This document shows, piece by piece, positions 10,196 through 19,489 of a stretch of DNA of 64,000 nucleotides. The stretch is from Streptomyces pacificus (lineage in GTDB: Bacteria; Actinomycetota; Actinomycetes; Streptomycetales; Streptomycetaceae). The position numbers and the translations under genes are program-made. The notes beneath the pieces are model-generated. The model saw only the letters and a list, made by a program, of their open reading frames with translations, did no database searches and was not told the DNA's origin. The stretch is taken from NCBI RefSeq assembly GCF_011766325.1, contig NZ_BLLG01000001.1:620001-684000 (forward strand), read 5' to 3'. Each line of letters begins with the position of its first letter. Position 1 is the stretch's first letter.

Positions 10196-11746
10196 TTACC
10201 GGGGTCCTGGCAGGTGACCTTGACCGGGCTTGTCATGGCCGGGTTTTCCGTGGCCGGGACGGTCGTGGTGCGGTGGCTTGGGCTGCTGCTTCTTGTCGAC
10301 GATCGTGGTGGTGTGGGTCGCGGTACTGATCGCGGTGGTGCCGCCGCCGGTCACGGTGGCGGTGTTGGTGACCTGCTTCGGCGCGTTCTCATCGATCTTC
10401 ACAGCGAGGGTGAGGGACGGGTAGTCGGCGCCGGGGGCCAGGATGTCGCTGCGGGTGCAGGACAGGGGGGTCAGCGTGCAGGCCCAGCCGCTGCCGGAGA
10501 AGCTGACGGGGGTCAGTCCGTCCGGGAGGACGTCGGTGACCGTGACCGCGGAACCGTCGGTCGGTCCGTCACCCGTGTTGGTGACGGTGAGTGCGTAGGT
10601 GCCCTGGCGGCCGCGGACGAACTTCTCCCCGGTGGTGAGCTTGGTCAGCTTCAGCGCCGGCGTCGTCGGTTCGGGCACCACCCCGATCGCCACCCCGACC
10701 GGGTCGGTGCCCACGGGGATGGTGTCGACGACGGTGTTGTCGGAGGTCTGGATCACCGACACCGAGTTGTTGACCAGGTTGGCGACGTAGACGAACGCGC
10801 CGTCGGGAGTGACCGCCACCCCCTGCGGGTTGGTGCCGACGGGGATGGTGTCGATGACGGTGTTGTCGGAGGTCTGGATCACCGACACCGAGTCGCCGAC
10901 GGCGTTGGTGACGTAGACGAACGCGCCGTCGGGGGTGACCGCCACCTCGAGCGGGCCGTCGCCGGCGGGGATGGTGTCGATGACGGTGTTGTCGGAGGTC
11001 TGGATCACCGACACCGAGTCAGCGACGATGCCGGCGACGTAGACGAACGCGCCGTCGGGAGTGACCGCCACCCCGAGCGGGCCGTCGCCGACGGGGATGG
11101 TGTCGATGACGGTGTTGTCGGAGGTCTGGATCACCGACACCGAGTTGCCGGAGACGTTGGTGACATAGAGCAGCGCGCCGTCGGGGGTGATCGCCACCCC
11201 TCGCGGGGTGTCGCCGACGGGGATGGTGTCGATGACGGTGTTGTCGGAGGTCTGGATCACCGAGACCGAGTCGCCGAGGCTGTTGGTGACGTAGACGAAT
11301 GCGCCGTCGGGGGTGATCGCCACCGCTACCGGGCCGTCGCCGGCGGGGATGGTGTCGATGACGGTGTTGTCGGAGGTCTGGATCACCGAGACCGAGTCGC
11401 CGAGGCTGTTGGTGACGTAGACGAATGCGCCGTCGGGGGTGATCGCCACCGCTACCGGGGCGTCACCGACGGGGATGGTGTCGATGACGGTGTTGTCGGA
11501 GGTCTGGATCACCGAGACCGAGTCATCGAGGATGTTGGTGACGAAGGCGTAGGTGCCCGGTGGGACGGCGAGGGCGGGTTGCGAGACCGCCACAGGCAGT
11601 GCCAGCCCGGCCACCAGCACCAAACCCGCTACCAATACGCGCAGCAAACCGCCCCGCCGCACACGGCACCCTCCACGGCCAGACGAAACCGTCGGCGGCA
11701 GGTCCTTCCCCCTCCCCGCCGCCATGACATCTTCATGAACAGCCAC
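10196..11746 (-). CDS. Secreted seven-blade YVTN beta-propeller with DUF11 domain and His-rich tail
   Basis: 516 residues. After a basic start, a hydrophobic segment LLRVLVAGLVLVAGLALPVAV ends near QPALA, giving a Sec signal peptide. Seven 42-residue YVTN units follow, each with DSVSVIQTSDNTVIDTIPVG and a VAVTPDGAFVYVTN-like strand, enough to close one seven-blade propeller. Next is a DUF11/conserved-repeat domain (KLTKLTTGEKFVRGRQGTY to NTATVTGGG), common in surface adhesin-like proteins, and a tail rich in His, Pro, Gly and Lys (PPHHDRPGHGKPGHD). Blades are encoded by nearly identical 126-base units, so copy number may vary. Start GTG 11746 has GGGAGG five bases upstream; a TTG 42 bases earlier is less likely. 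Probably cell-surface or extracellular; ligand unknown. Confidence 0.85.
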   Translation of the reverse strand: MAVHEDVMAAGRGKDLPPTVSSGRGGCRVRRGGLLRVLVAGLVLVAGLALPVAVSQPALAVPPGTYAFVTNILDDSVSVIQTSDNTVIDTIPVGDAPVAVAITPDGAFVYVTNSLGDSVSVIQTSDNTVIDTIPAGDGPVAVAITPDGAFVYVTNSLGDSVSVIQTSDNTVIDTIPVGDTPRGVAITPDGALLYVTNVSGNSVSVIQTSDNTVIDTIPVGDGPLGVAVTPDGAFVYVAGIVADSVSVIQTSDNTVIDTIPAGDGPLEVAVTPDGAFVYVTNAVGDSVSVIQTSDNTVIDTIPVGTNPQGVAVTPDGAFVYVANLVNNSVSVIQTSDNTVVDTIPVGTDPVGVAIGVVPEPTTPALKLTKLTTGEKFVRGRQGTYALTVTNTGDGPTDGSAVTVTDVLPDGLTPVSFSGSGWACTLTPLSCTRSDILAPGADYPSLTLAVKIDENAPKQVTNTATVTGGGTTAISTATHTTTIVDKKQQPKPPHHDRPGHGKPGHDKPGQGHLPGPR

Positions 11747-12407
11747 AGAAACCTCCCGATCGATCGTCACCTTCGTGGAAACGTGCAAATCCTGACATCA
11801 TGAGATATTTAGCATGGCCGGGGCGTGTGCACACTTCACCGCTCCTGGGGCCGCCGCCGTCGCAGGCCGTACCGCCACCCCAGCGCCCCGATACGGCGAC
11901 CGCGCTGCCCGTCGTCACGCCGGGCGGAGCAGCGGCACTTGAGGACTCCATGAACACGGGCGCGAGAGTGCGAACACGGACATGAGAGCCCGGGCGCGGG
12001 GATGGCGCGGGGCCGCGCACCTACCTCGGGCGGCGTCTGCCGCGCCTCAGGGGAGCAGTTCCGCGGCCGGACGTACGGGGCGGCACCGGGCCCGGCTGGA
12101 GTGGCGCGCCGGCTCACATCCGCACGGGCCCTGATTCGGTGGCGCCGCCGCCCGCTTCCCTTCTCGTGGCCGGGAAACGGGGCGCCCGGCCCCGGGCCCG
12201 GTATGGTCTGTGCGCCCTGCTGGGGGATGGCCCGGGGTGTCGCCGCCGGATCTTGGGGCACCGCTCGACCGCCGGAAGTCCCGCCGCAAGTCCCGCCGGC
12301 ACCGCCGGTCGGCACTCGGCCCTGTTGCTCCGGTCCATGGCCCGCCTGACCTGCCCTGTACCGGGCCGCGTTCGAAGAGCCCGCCGCGCGGGGCAGCGCC
12401 GCGCACC
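11747..12407. other. Gene-poor region with decayed sequence
   Basis: About 660 bases. The AT-rich part at 11787-11815 (TCATGAGATATTTAGCAT) is the likely promoter area of the propeller gene on the minus strand. The rest is GC-rich with open frames in all phases but no recognisable protein; its proximity to the broken beta-lactamase-family gene suggests further decayed coding sequence. Confidence 0.4.
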
Positions 12408-12716
12408 AGACAGCAGGACCGTGTTGGTGCTGAGGTACCGCCCCTTGCTGCCCGGCGGGCGGTTCGGCGGGTGCGCGAACGCGAAGTCGAGGAGCTGCCG
12501 AGGGGTGAACGTCTGCTCGGGTTCGGCCAAGGGGGACTTCTGTCAATCCTCGCCCATCGGAGTGGTTGAGCAGACCGCTGCGCATGTCGGCGCGTTGGCG
12601 CAGGGCGATCCGGTTGCCCGCAGCTACGCCCGGTGCGTACGCGCCGACCGGGCCGTCCAGCCCGACCCGGCCATCGCCCCGGCTGCTCCCGCGTCCCCGG
12701 TGCGCGCGTCCCCCGG
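12408..12716 (-). pseudogene. Frameshifted fragment of a class C beta-lactamase/DD-peptidase family serine hydrolase
   Basis: In one minus-strand frame, from about 12700 to 12560, the sequence reads DGRVGLDGPVGAYAPGVAAG, NRIALRQ and GLLNHSDG, matching the family pattern DGKVSLDDPV..YLPG..R(I/V)TVRQLLNHTSGL. In a different frame from about 12510 to 12408 it continues FTPRQLLDFAFAHPP and STNTVLLSG, matching the FTP..LL..AL.HPP..PG..Y.YSNTNYVLLG block. The frame change, the missing SxxK nucleophile region upstream and the missing C-terminal half mark it as a pseudogene. Its broken 5' end abuts the stop codon of the P450 gene. Confidence 0.6.
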
Positions 12717-13964
12717 CTAACCGCCGATGCCGACCCGGAGTTCCTTGATCCCGTTGAGCCAGGACCCGCGCAGCCTGCGCGGGTCGCCGGCCAGGCGCAG
12801 GTCAGGGAAGGTGTCGGCGATGGCGCCGAAGATGAGGTCGATCTCCCTGAGGGCCAGTGACTTGCCGAGGCAGAAATGCGGGCCTCCGCCGCCGAAGCCG
12901 AGGTGCGGGTTGGGGTCGCGGGTGATGTCGAAGACCTCGGGGTTCTCGAAGACCTCGGGGTCGCGGTTGGCGGAGGAGTAGAAGAGCCCCACCCGGTCGC
13001 CCTTCCTGATCTCCCGGCCGCCGAGTTCGGTGTCCCGGGTCGCGGTCCGCTGGAAGGAGATCACGGGCGAGGACCACCGGACGATCTCGTCGGCCGCGGT
13101 CGCCGGGCGCTCGCGTTTGTAGAGCTCCCACTGGTCGGGGTGGGTGAGGAGGGCGTGCATGCCGTGGCTGATCGCGTTGCGGGTTGTCTCGTTGCCCGCC
13201 ACCGCCAGCAGCAGGACGAAGAGGCCGAACTCGTCGGAGGAGAGGTTGCCCTCGTCCTCGGCCGCGACGAGCCGGGTGACGATGTCCCCGGCCGGGCACT
13301 CCTTGCGCGCGGCGGCCAGGTTCATGGAGTAGCCGATGATTTCCGCCGCTGCCTCGGCGCCGATCTCCTCGGTGATCGCGTACTCCGGGTCGTCGTACGC
13401 CACCATCTTGTTCGACCAGTCGAAGATCCGGGCCCGGTCCTCCTGCGGTACGCCGATGAGTTCGGCGATGGCCTGGAGCGGGAGTTCCACGGCGATCCGG
13501 GTGACGAAGTCGAAGCCGCCGTCCGCGTCGCCGCTCGCGCTCGCCTCCTCGACGATCCGCCGGGCGCGCTCGCGCAGTGCCGACTCCAGGCTGCGGATGG
13601 CGCGCGGGGTGAAGCCGCGCTGCACTATCTGGCGGACCCGGGTGTGCTCGGGCGGGTCCATGTTGAGCATGATCAGCCGCTGGGCCTCGATCTGGTCCCG
13701 GCTGATGTGCCCGTTGAAGCGGATGATCGCGGTGTTCTCGCGGGAGGAGTACAGCTCGGGGTGCGTGGAGACGTACTTGACGTCGGCGTGGCGGGTGACC
13801 GCCCAGTAGCCGTCGTCGTCGAAGCCGGTGGCGCCGCGTGGCTGCGGGCACCACGAGACGGGGGCCGTCCGCCGCAGCCGGGCGAACTCGGGGTGGGGGA
13901 CCCGGCTCTCCAGCAGGTCGGGGTCGGTGGCGTCGAACCCTTCGGGGAGATGGGGGCAGGACAT
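12717..13964 (-). CDS. CYP125-like steroid C26/27 cytochrome P450
   Basis: 415 residues. The heme loop HLGFGGGGPHFCLG has its Cys at 365; the ExxR motif is EIVR (293-296) and the I-helix AGNETTR (256-262). Long stretches match the CYP125 family pattern: MLNMDPPEHTRVR, HPDQWELYKRERP, TAADEIVRWSSPVISFQRTA, the RDPEVFENP region and the terminal RLRGSWLNGIKEL. CYP125 enzymes oxidise the terminal methyl of the cholesterol side chain to alcohol, aldehyde and acid. ATG 13964 follows GGAG at six bases. A GATTCTGA/TCAGAATC palindrome lies 47 bases upstream and the FadA5-like thiolase diverges from the same region. The partner ferredoxin may be the one at 26194. Substrate is inferred from family and neighbours. 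Confidence 0.85.
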   Translation of the reverse strand: MSCPHLPEGFDATDPDLLESRVPHPEFARLRRTAPVSWCPQPRGATGFDDDGYWAVTRHADVKYVSTHPELYSSRENTAIIRFNGHISRDQIEAQRLIMLNMDPPEHTRVRQIVQRGFTPRAIRSLESALRERARRIVEEASASGDADGGFDFVTRIAVELPLQAIAELIGVPQEDRARIFDWSNKMVAYDDPEYAITEEIGAEAAAEIIGYSMNLAAARKECPAGDIVTRLVAAEDEGNLSSDEFGLFVLLLAVAGNETTRNAISHGMHALLTHPDQWELYKRERPATAADEIVRWSSPVISFQRTATRDTELGGREIRKGDRVGLFYSSANRDPEVFENPEVFDITRDPNPHLGFGGGGPHFCLGKSLALREIDLIFGAIADTFPDLRLAGDPRRLRGSWLNGIKELRVGIGG

Positions 13965-14010
13965 CGGCAACTCCAGGTCTCGCGGCTGGACAGCTGTGCG
14001 GCGGCTGCGC

Positions 14011-14033
14011 GATTCTGACGTCCCATCAGAATC
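14011..14033. promoter_or_regulatory. CTGA-N7-TCAG palindrome upstream of the P450
   Basis: Perfect eight-base arms GATTCTGA (14011-14018) and TCAGAATC (14026-14033), seven-base spacer. The CTGA-N7-TCAG core (14015-14029) is shared with sites at 24680, 32165 and 43894. Architecture suits a dimeric TetR/GntR-type repressor; which protein binds is unknown. Confidence 0.65.
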
Positions 14034-14136
14034 CCTCGCAAGGTAGTGACGGGTTCTCCAACTGGCAAGACGCGTGGCGGGAACTGTTGCCTGCAGAAGA
14101 CTTGCATACCTGGGGTAACCCTCATAAGACTGCTAG

Positions 14137-14160
14137 AGAACTAGAACGCGTACTAGTTCT
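14137..14160. promoter_or_regulatory. KstR-type box in an extended palindrome, upstream of the thiolase
   Basis: Outer arms AGAACTAG (14137-14144) and CTAGTTCT (14153-14160) are perfect. The inner TAGAACGCGTACTA (14142-14155) differs by one base from the known mycobacterial KstR consensus TAGAAC-NN-GTTCTA. It is 70 bases before the thiolase start, in the region shared with the P450. Confidence 0.75.
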
Positions 14161-14210
14161 GCTTGCGGTTCTCGGGTGCGGCGCGCCGGGACGCCCCGCA
14201 CCGGTGCTGA

Positions 14211-15395
<1,185 letters not shown>

Positions 15396-15555
15396 GCGGT
15401 CTCCGGCGCCCGGTCTCCGGCCGGCGCCAGGGGGTCCGGCCGGCGGTCCTGAGCGGTGTCGCGCGGTGTCGGGCGGTCCTGGGCCGTGCCGGGCGGTTCT
15501 GGGCGGTGCCGGGCGGCCCGGTCCGCGGCAGCCCCTCGCCCGCCGCCGGGGCGGC
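15396..15555. repeat. Imperfect GCGGTGTCGGGCGGTCC repeats between convergent genes
   Basis: The spacer between the thiolase and the convergent transglycosylase gene is a run of about six diverged 15-20 base units of the form GCGGTSYCGGGCGGTYCTGGG. No gene and no clean terminator hairpin. Confidence 0.45.
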
Positions 15556-15957
15556 TCAGTACCAGTGGTTGGCCTGCCAGAAGCTCCAGGCGCCGCACGG
15601 GCTGCCGTAGCGCTCCTTCATGTAGTCCAGGCCCCACTTGATCTGGGTCTGGGGGTTGGTCTTCCAGTCGGCGCCGGCCGAGGCCATCTTGCCGCCGGGC
15701 AGGGCCTGGACCAGTCCGTAGGCGCCGGAGGAGGCGTTGGTGGCCGAGGGGTTCCAGTTCGACTCCCTCGAGACGATGTTGTCGAAGCACTGGAACTGGG
15801 CGGCGGGCATCATCTGCTTCGCGACCTCCTGCGGCGTCGCGGCCGAGGCCGTGGACGCCGTACCCATGACCGCGGCGGCCGTACCCAGAAGCACGGCGGT
15901 ACCGGCGGCGAGGGACTTGCTGCGGGCGGAGGCGCGGGTGATCAGTGAGCGGGACAC
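15556..15957 (-). CDS. Secreted SLT-type lytic transglycosylase/resuscitation-promoting-factor-like protein
   Basis: 133 residues: signal peptide (residues 1 to about 40, ending TASTASA-A), then a compact lysozyme-like domain with the catalytic-type Glu in FDNIVSRESNWNPSA, the GAYGLVQALPG segment and a final GSPCGAWSFWQANHWY. Two Cys (FQC and SPC) may form a disulphide. Such proteins cleave peptidoglycan glycan strands and are secreted during growth and spore germination. The start is GTG 15957 after GAGG. It stands alone; the 300 bases upstream contain an AT-rich patch (16121-16165) but no recognisable riboswitch. Confidence 0.88.
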   Translation of the reverse strand: MSRSLITRASARSKSLAAGTAVLLGTAAAVMGTASTASAATPQEVAKQMMPAAQFQCFDNIVSRESNWNPSATNASSGAYGLVQALPGGKMASAGADWKTNPQTQIKWGLDYMKERYGSPCGAWSFWQANHWY

Positions 15958-16256
15958 GGGCTTACCTCACGTTCGGGGACTCCGGGTCGCGCGGGCGGGC
16001 CGAGCCGTGCTCGTGTGCCGGGCTCCAGGCCCTGCTGCGCCGTGCGACGCGAACAGTTGTAGCGACTGCCGAGGACCCCGCGCCGTGACCGGGCTCACGC
16101 CGCGGATACGACGGGAAGGGTGTATTGCCAGACTTAAGTCCTCATCCGGACATATGTGGTTTATGTGCAGGTGGGGAGGGGTGATCCGAGAGGCTGCTTC
16201 CTCGGGCGACCGCTACGAAGGCCGTTAGTTCCGGGACCAAGGTCCTGTGGGCCGTC

Positions 16257-17462
16257 TCACCTCTCGACGGGGGTCGCGGCCCCCTCGAAGGCGGCCCGCG
16301 CCTCGAAGGCGGCCCGTCTCGTCGCCCTGCGGAGCGCCCGCAGCAGCGTCGGGCCGGCCGCGAGGGTCAGCACGACGGTGACGACCGCACGGCCCAGGTC
16401 CCAGCCCAGGGAAGTGGCGAGCACATAGGTGCCGAAGCGGACCAGGTTCTCGGCGACCGGTGCACCCGCCTGGAAGGAGACGCCCGAGGCCAGGCCCGGC
16501 ACGATCGTCCAGCCGTAGAGGTTCATGACCGTGCCGTACGCGAACGCCGCCGCGCAGCCGTACCCGGCGAGCATCGCCAGCTCTGCGCGGCCCCTGAGGC
16601 GCTCGGCACCCGGCAGCAGTCCCGCGCCCATCGTGAACCAGCCCATGGCGAGCATCTGGAACGGCATCCACGGTCCCACCCCGCCCGTGAGCAGCGCGGA
16701 GGCGAACATCGTCACCGAGCCGAGGACGAAGCCGAAGCCGGGCCCCAGTACCCGGCCGCTCAGCACCATCAGGAAGAACATCGGCTCCAGCCCCGCCGTG
16801 CCCGCGCCGAGCGGCCGCAGTGCGGCACCGGCCGCGGCGAGCACGCCGAGCATGGCGACGGCCTTCGCGTCCATCCCCCCGTCGGCGATGGTGGCGACCA
16901 CCACGCCGACGAGCAGCGGCAGCAGGGCGGCGAACAGCCAGGGAGCGTCCTGGGCGTGGCCGGCGAGGGTGGCGTCCGGGTCGGCGAGCAGGGGCCAGCA
17001 GAAGGCGACGACGCCGATCGCGCTGACGAGGGCGAGCGCGGCGACGGCCCGGGGGCCGAGGCGGACGGGACGGGCCACCGCACCAGGAGGGGCGCGGTGG
17101 GCCCGACGGCGGATGGTGGGGCGGTTTCGGCGGTTTCGGCGGTTTCGGCGGTCTTGGCGGTCTTGGCGGTCTTGGTGGTGGTGTTGGTGGTGTTGGTGGT
17201 CTGGCACCTCGCGGTGGGCCGGCAGGGCACGGCTGCCATGCGGGTCGGTCGGGTCGGGGCGGTGGCCCGGCCCAGGGCGGCGGTGCGGACCGGTGCGGTC
17301 GCCGTGGCCGTACGGGCCGTAAGGGCCGGGCCGGTCGGGCCGGTCGGGCAGGGCATGGGGGCCGGTCCGGTCAGGTCCGCCCTGCGGGTCGCGGCCGCCG
17401 GCGTCACCGGCATCGCGGATGTCGCGGCTGCCGGGCCGGCCGCCGGTGTCGGCGGCGCTCAC
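16257..17462 (-). CDS. ECF transporter substrate-binding (S) component with long low-complexity N-terminus
   Basis: Last gene of the ECF operon. Residues about 125-401 form an S-component-like membrane domain with some six hydrophobic segments (AVAALALVSAIGVVAFCWP, LFAALLPLLVGVVVATIA, the LEPMFFLMVLSGRVLGPGFGF block, and MLAMGWFTMGAGLLPG). The first roughly 120 residues, read from the GTG at 17462 that overlaps the EcfA stop (GTGA), are rich in Asp, Arg, His, Gln and Pro, with an HQHHQHHHQDRQDRQD and RRNRRNRRN run encoded by microsatellites. No other good start exists in this stretch, so the tail is probably translated. Substrate is likely B12 or a precursor because of the upstream riboswitch. 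Confidence 0.8.
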   Translation of the reverse strand: MSAADTGGRPGSRDIRDAGDAGGRDPQGGPDRTGPHALPDRPDRPGPYGPYGHGDRTGPHRRPGPGHRPDPTDPHGSRALPAHREVPDHQHHQHHHQDRQDRQDRRNRRNRRNRPTIRRRAHRAPPGAVARPVRLGPRAVAALALVSAIGVVAFCWPLLADPDATLAGHAQDAPWLFAALLPLLVGVVVATIADGGMDAKAVAMLGVLAAAGAALRPLGAGTAGLEPMFFLMVLSGRVLGPGFGFVLGSVTMFASALLTGGVGPWMPFQMLAMGWFTMGAGLLPGAERLRGRAELAMLAGYGCAAAFAYGTVMNLYGWTIVPGLASGVSFQAGAPVAENLVRFGTYVLATSLGWDLGRAVVTVVLTLAAGPTLLRALRRATRRAAFEARAAFEGAATPVER

Positions 17463-19489
17463 AGGGCGGCCTCCACCTGGGCGACGGTGAGCCACGGCTG
17501 AGGGGCGAGGACCTTGGCGATCTGCGGGGCGAAGGCGGGGGACGAGACGACCACGTCGGCCGTCGGGCCGTCCGCGACGACCTCCCCGCCCGCGAGGACC
17601 ACCACACGGTCCGCGATCTCGGCGGCGAGTTCCACATCGTGTGTGGCCAGGACGATGCCGTGGCCCTCTGCCGCCAGGCCGCGCAGCACGGTGACGAGCC
17701 GCGACTTCGCCGCGTAGTCGAGTCCGCGGGTCGGCTCGTCGAGCAGGAGCAGCGGCGGCCGGGCGGTCAGCACGATCGCCAGGGCCAGCGCCAGCCGCTG
17801 CCCCTCGGACAGATCGCGCGGGTGCGTGGCGTCCGCCACTCCCGCAAGGAGCGCCGAGACGATTTCCCGGCAGGTCCCGGGCGCGGCTCCGGCGTCCGTG
17901 TCCGCGGCGGCGCACTCGGCACCGACCGTGTCCGCGTACAGCAGATCCCGGGGCTCCTGCGGAACCAGCGCGACCCGTCGTACCAGCTCGGCGGGCGGGG
18001 TGCGGTGGGGTGTGCGCCCACCGACCCGTACCGTCCCGGACGCGGGTGCGACCAGTCCGACGAGGCTGCCCAGCAGCGTCGACTTCCCGGCGCCGTTGCG
18101 GCCCATCAGCGCGACGGTCTCACCGGGCCGGACCACCAGGTCGACCCGCCGCAGCGCCTCGACCCGCCCGTGCCGGACCCCGAGGCGTGCCGCTTGCGCG
18201 AGCACGGTGGGGTCGTGCGTCTCCTCGTCGGGCGCTCCGTCCCGTGCCGGCAGTCCTCGCCCGGGCCACGGGAACAGGGCGCTCAGCCCTCGCTTCCCCG
18301 CGGCCCGCCGGCCGCGGGGGGCCGCGGCGGGGGTACGGGAGGCCGGGCCGCCGGGAGCAGCGGTGCCTGTGGTGCTCGCGGTGCCTGTGGTGCCCGCGGT
18401 GCCCGCCGTGCCCGCCGTGCCCGGCGCGGCGGTGCCGGTGCCGCCGGTGCCGGTCGGGCTCGCGTCCGTGCCGGTCGCGCCGGTGCCGGTGGCGCCCGCC
18501 CCGCTCGCGTCCGTGCCGCCTGGGGGTGGGGCAGGGGCGGAGACGGGGCTGGTCGCGGGCGCGGACGGGGTGGCCCGGGCCCCGCTGCCGTCCCGTGCGC
18601 CGGGAGCGCACCACGGGGCGTCCTTCGGGTGCACGGCCGGGCCGGTGCGCCGCGCGGCCCCGGCGTCCGCGCCCGCAAGCCGGGTGCGCAGGTCCCCGGC
18701 GCGGCGGCGGGCGTCGCGTACGGAGAGGGGGAGGGGCGACCAGCCGGCGAGGCGCCCGAGGGCGACGACCGGGGGGCGGACCGGGGAGAAGGCCATGACG
18801 TCGGCGGGGGCGCCCGCCACCGGGGGCTCGCCGGGCGCGGGCAGCAGGACGACCCGGTCCGCGTACTGCACCACCCGCTCCAGCCGGTGCTCGGCCATCA
18901 GCACCGTCGTCCCGAGGTCGTGGACGAGCCGCTGGAGTACCGCCAGTACCTCCTCCGCCGCTGCCGGGTCGAGCGCCGAGGTCGGCTCGTCGAGGACCAG
19001 CACCTTCGGGTGGGGGGTCAGCACGGACCCGATGGCGACCCGCTGCCGCTGGCCGCCCGAGAGCGTCGCCAGGGGCCGGTCGCGCAGCTCCGCGAGCCCC
19101 AGCAGGTCCAGGGTCTCCTCGACCCGCCTGCGCATCACCGGCGGTGCCAGCCCCAGCGACTCCATGCCGTAGGCCAGTTCGTCCTCGACCGTGTCGGTGA
19201 CGAAGTGCGCGAGCGGATCCTGGCCCACCGTGCCGACGAGGTCGGCGAGTTCACGCGGCCGGTGGGTGCGGGTGTCGCGCCCGCCGACGGTCACCCGGCC
19301 CCGCAGTGTGCCGCCGGTGAAGTGCGGCACCAGCCCGGAGACCGCCCCCAGCAGGGTCGACTTGCCGACTCCCGAGGGCCCGACCAGCAGGACGAGTTCG
19401 CCTTCGGGGACGGTGAGGTCCACCCCGGCGACCGTCGGCGCCGCTCCGGCGCCGCCGTACGTCACCGAGACGTTCTCGAAGCAGATCAT
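17459..19489 (-). CDS. Fused double ATPase (EcfA1-EcfA2) of an ECF transporter
   Basis: 676 residues with two ABC domains. The first (residues 1-250) has Walker A GPSGVGKSTLL, signature LSGGQRQRVAIG, Walker B VLVLDEPTSALD and H-loop AEHR. The second (about 430-676) has GRNGAGKSTLL, signature LSEGQRLALALA, LLLLDEPTRGLD and ATHDVE. Both therefore look catalytically complete. They are joined by a linker of about 150 residues dominated by Gly, Thr, Ala, Ser and Pro (GTAGTAGTAGTTGTAS type), encoded by tandem GTGCC-like repeats. The ATG at 19489 overlaps the EcfT stop (ATGA), indicating translational coupling. Powers vitamin uptake by the EcfT/S complex at the membrane. Confidence 0.9.
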   Translation of the reverse strand: MICFENVSVTYGGAGAAPTVAGVDLTVPEGELVLLVGPSGVGKSTLLGAVSGLVPHFTGGTLRGRVTVGGRDTRTHRPRELADLVGTVGQDPLAHFVTDTVEDELAYGMESLGLAPPVMRRRVEETLDLLGLAELRDRPLATLSGGQRQRVAIGSVLTPHPKVLVLDEPTSALDPAAAEEVLAVLQRLVHDLGTTVLMAEHRLERVVQYADRVVLLPAPGEPPVAGAPADVMAFSPVRPPVVALGRLAGWSPLPLSVRDARRRAGDLRTRLAGADAGAARRTGPAVHPKDAPWCAPGARDGSGARATPSAPATSPVSAPAPPPGGTDASGAGATGTGATGTDASPTGTGGTGTAAPGTAGTAGTAGTTGTASTTGTAAPGGPASRTPAAAPRGRRAAGKRGLSALFPWPGRGLPARDGAPDEETHDPTVLAQAARLGVRHGRVEALRRVDLVVRPGETVALMGRNGAGKSTLLGSLVGLVAPASGTVRVGGRTPHRTPPAELVRRVALVPQEPRDLLYADTVGAECAAADTDAGAAPGTCREIVSALLAGVADATHPRDLSEGQRLALALAIVLTARPPLLLLDEPTRGLDYAAKSRLVTVLRGLAAEGHGIVLATHDVELAAEIADRVVVLAGGEVVADGPTADVVVSSPAFAPQIAKVLAPQPWLTVAQVEAAL

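Noticed and set aside
9659..11803. 714-codon plus-strand frame opposite the YVTN propeller gene, with GVDDGVVGGLDHRH repeats
   Set aside because: It is the antisense shadow of the 126-base blade repeats; the minus strand gives a recognisable YVTN/DUF11 protein with signal peptide.
15958..16256. Possible ydaO (c-di-AMP) riboswitch upstream of the transglycosylase
   Set aside because: These cell-wall hydrolase genes often have one in Streptomyces, but the conserved core sequence could not be found in this leader.
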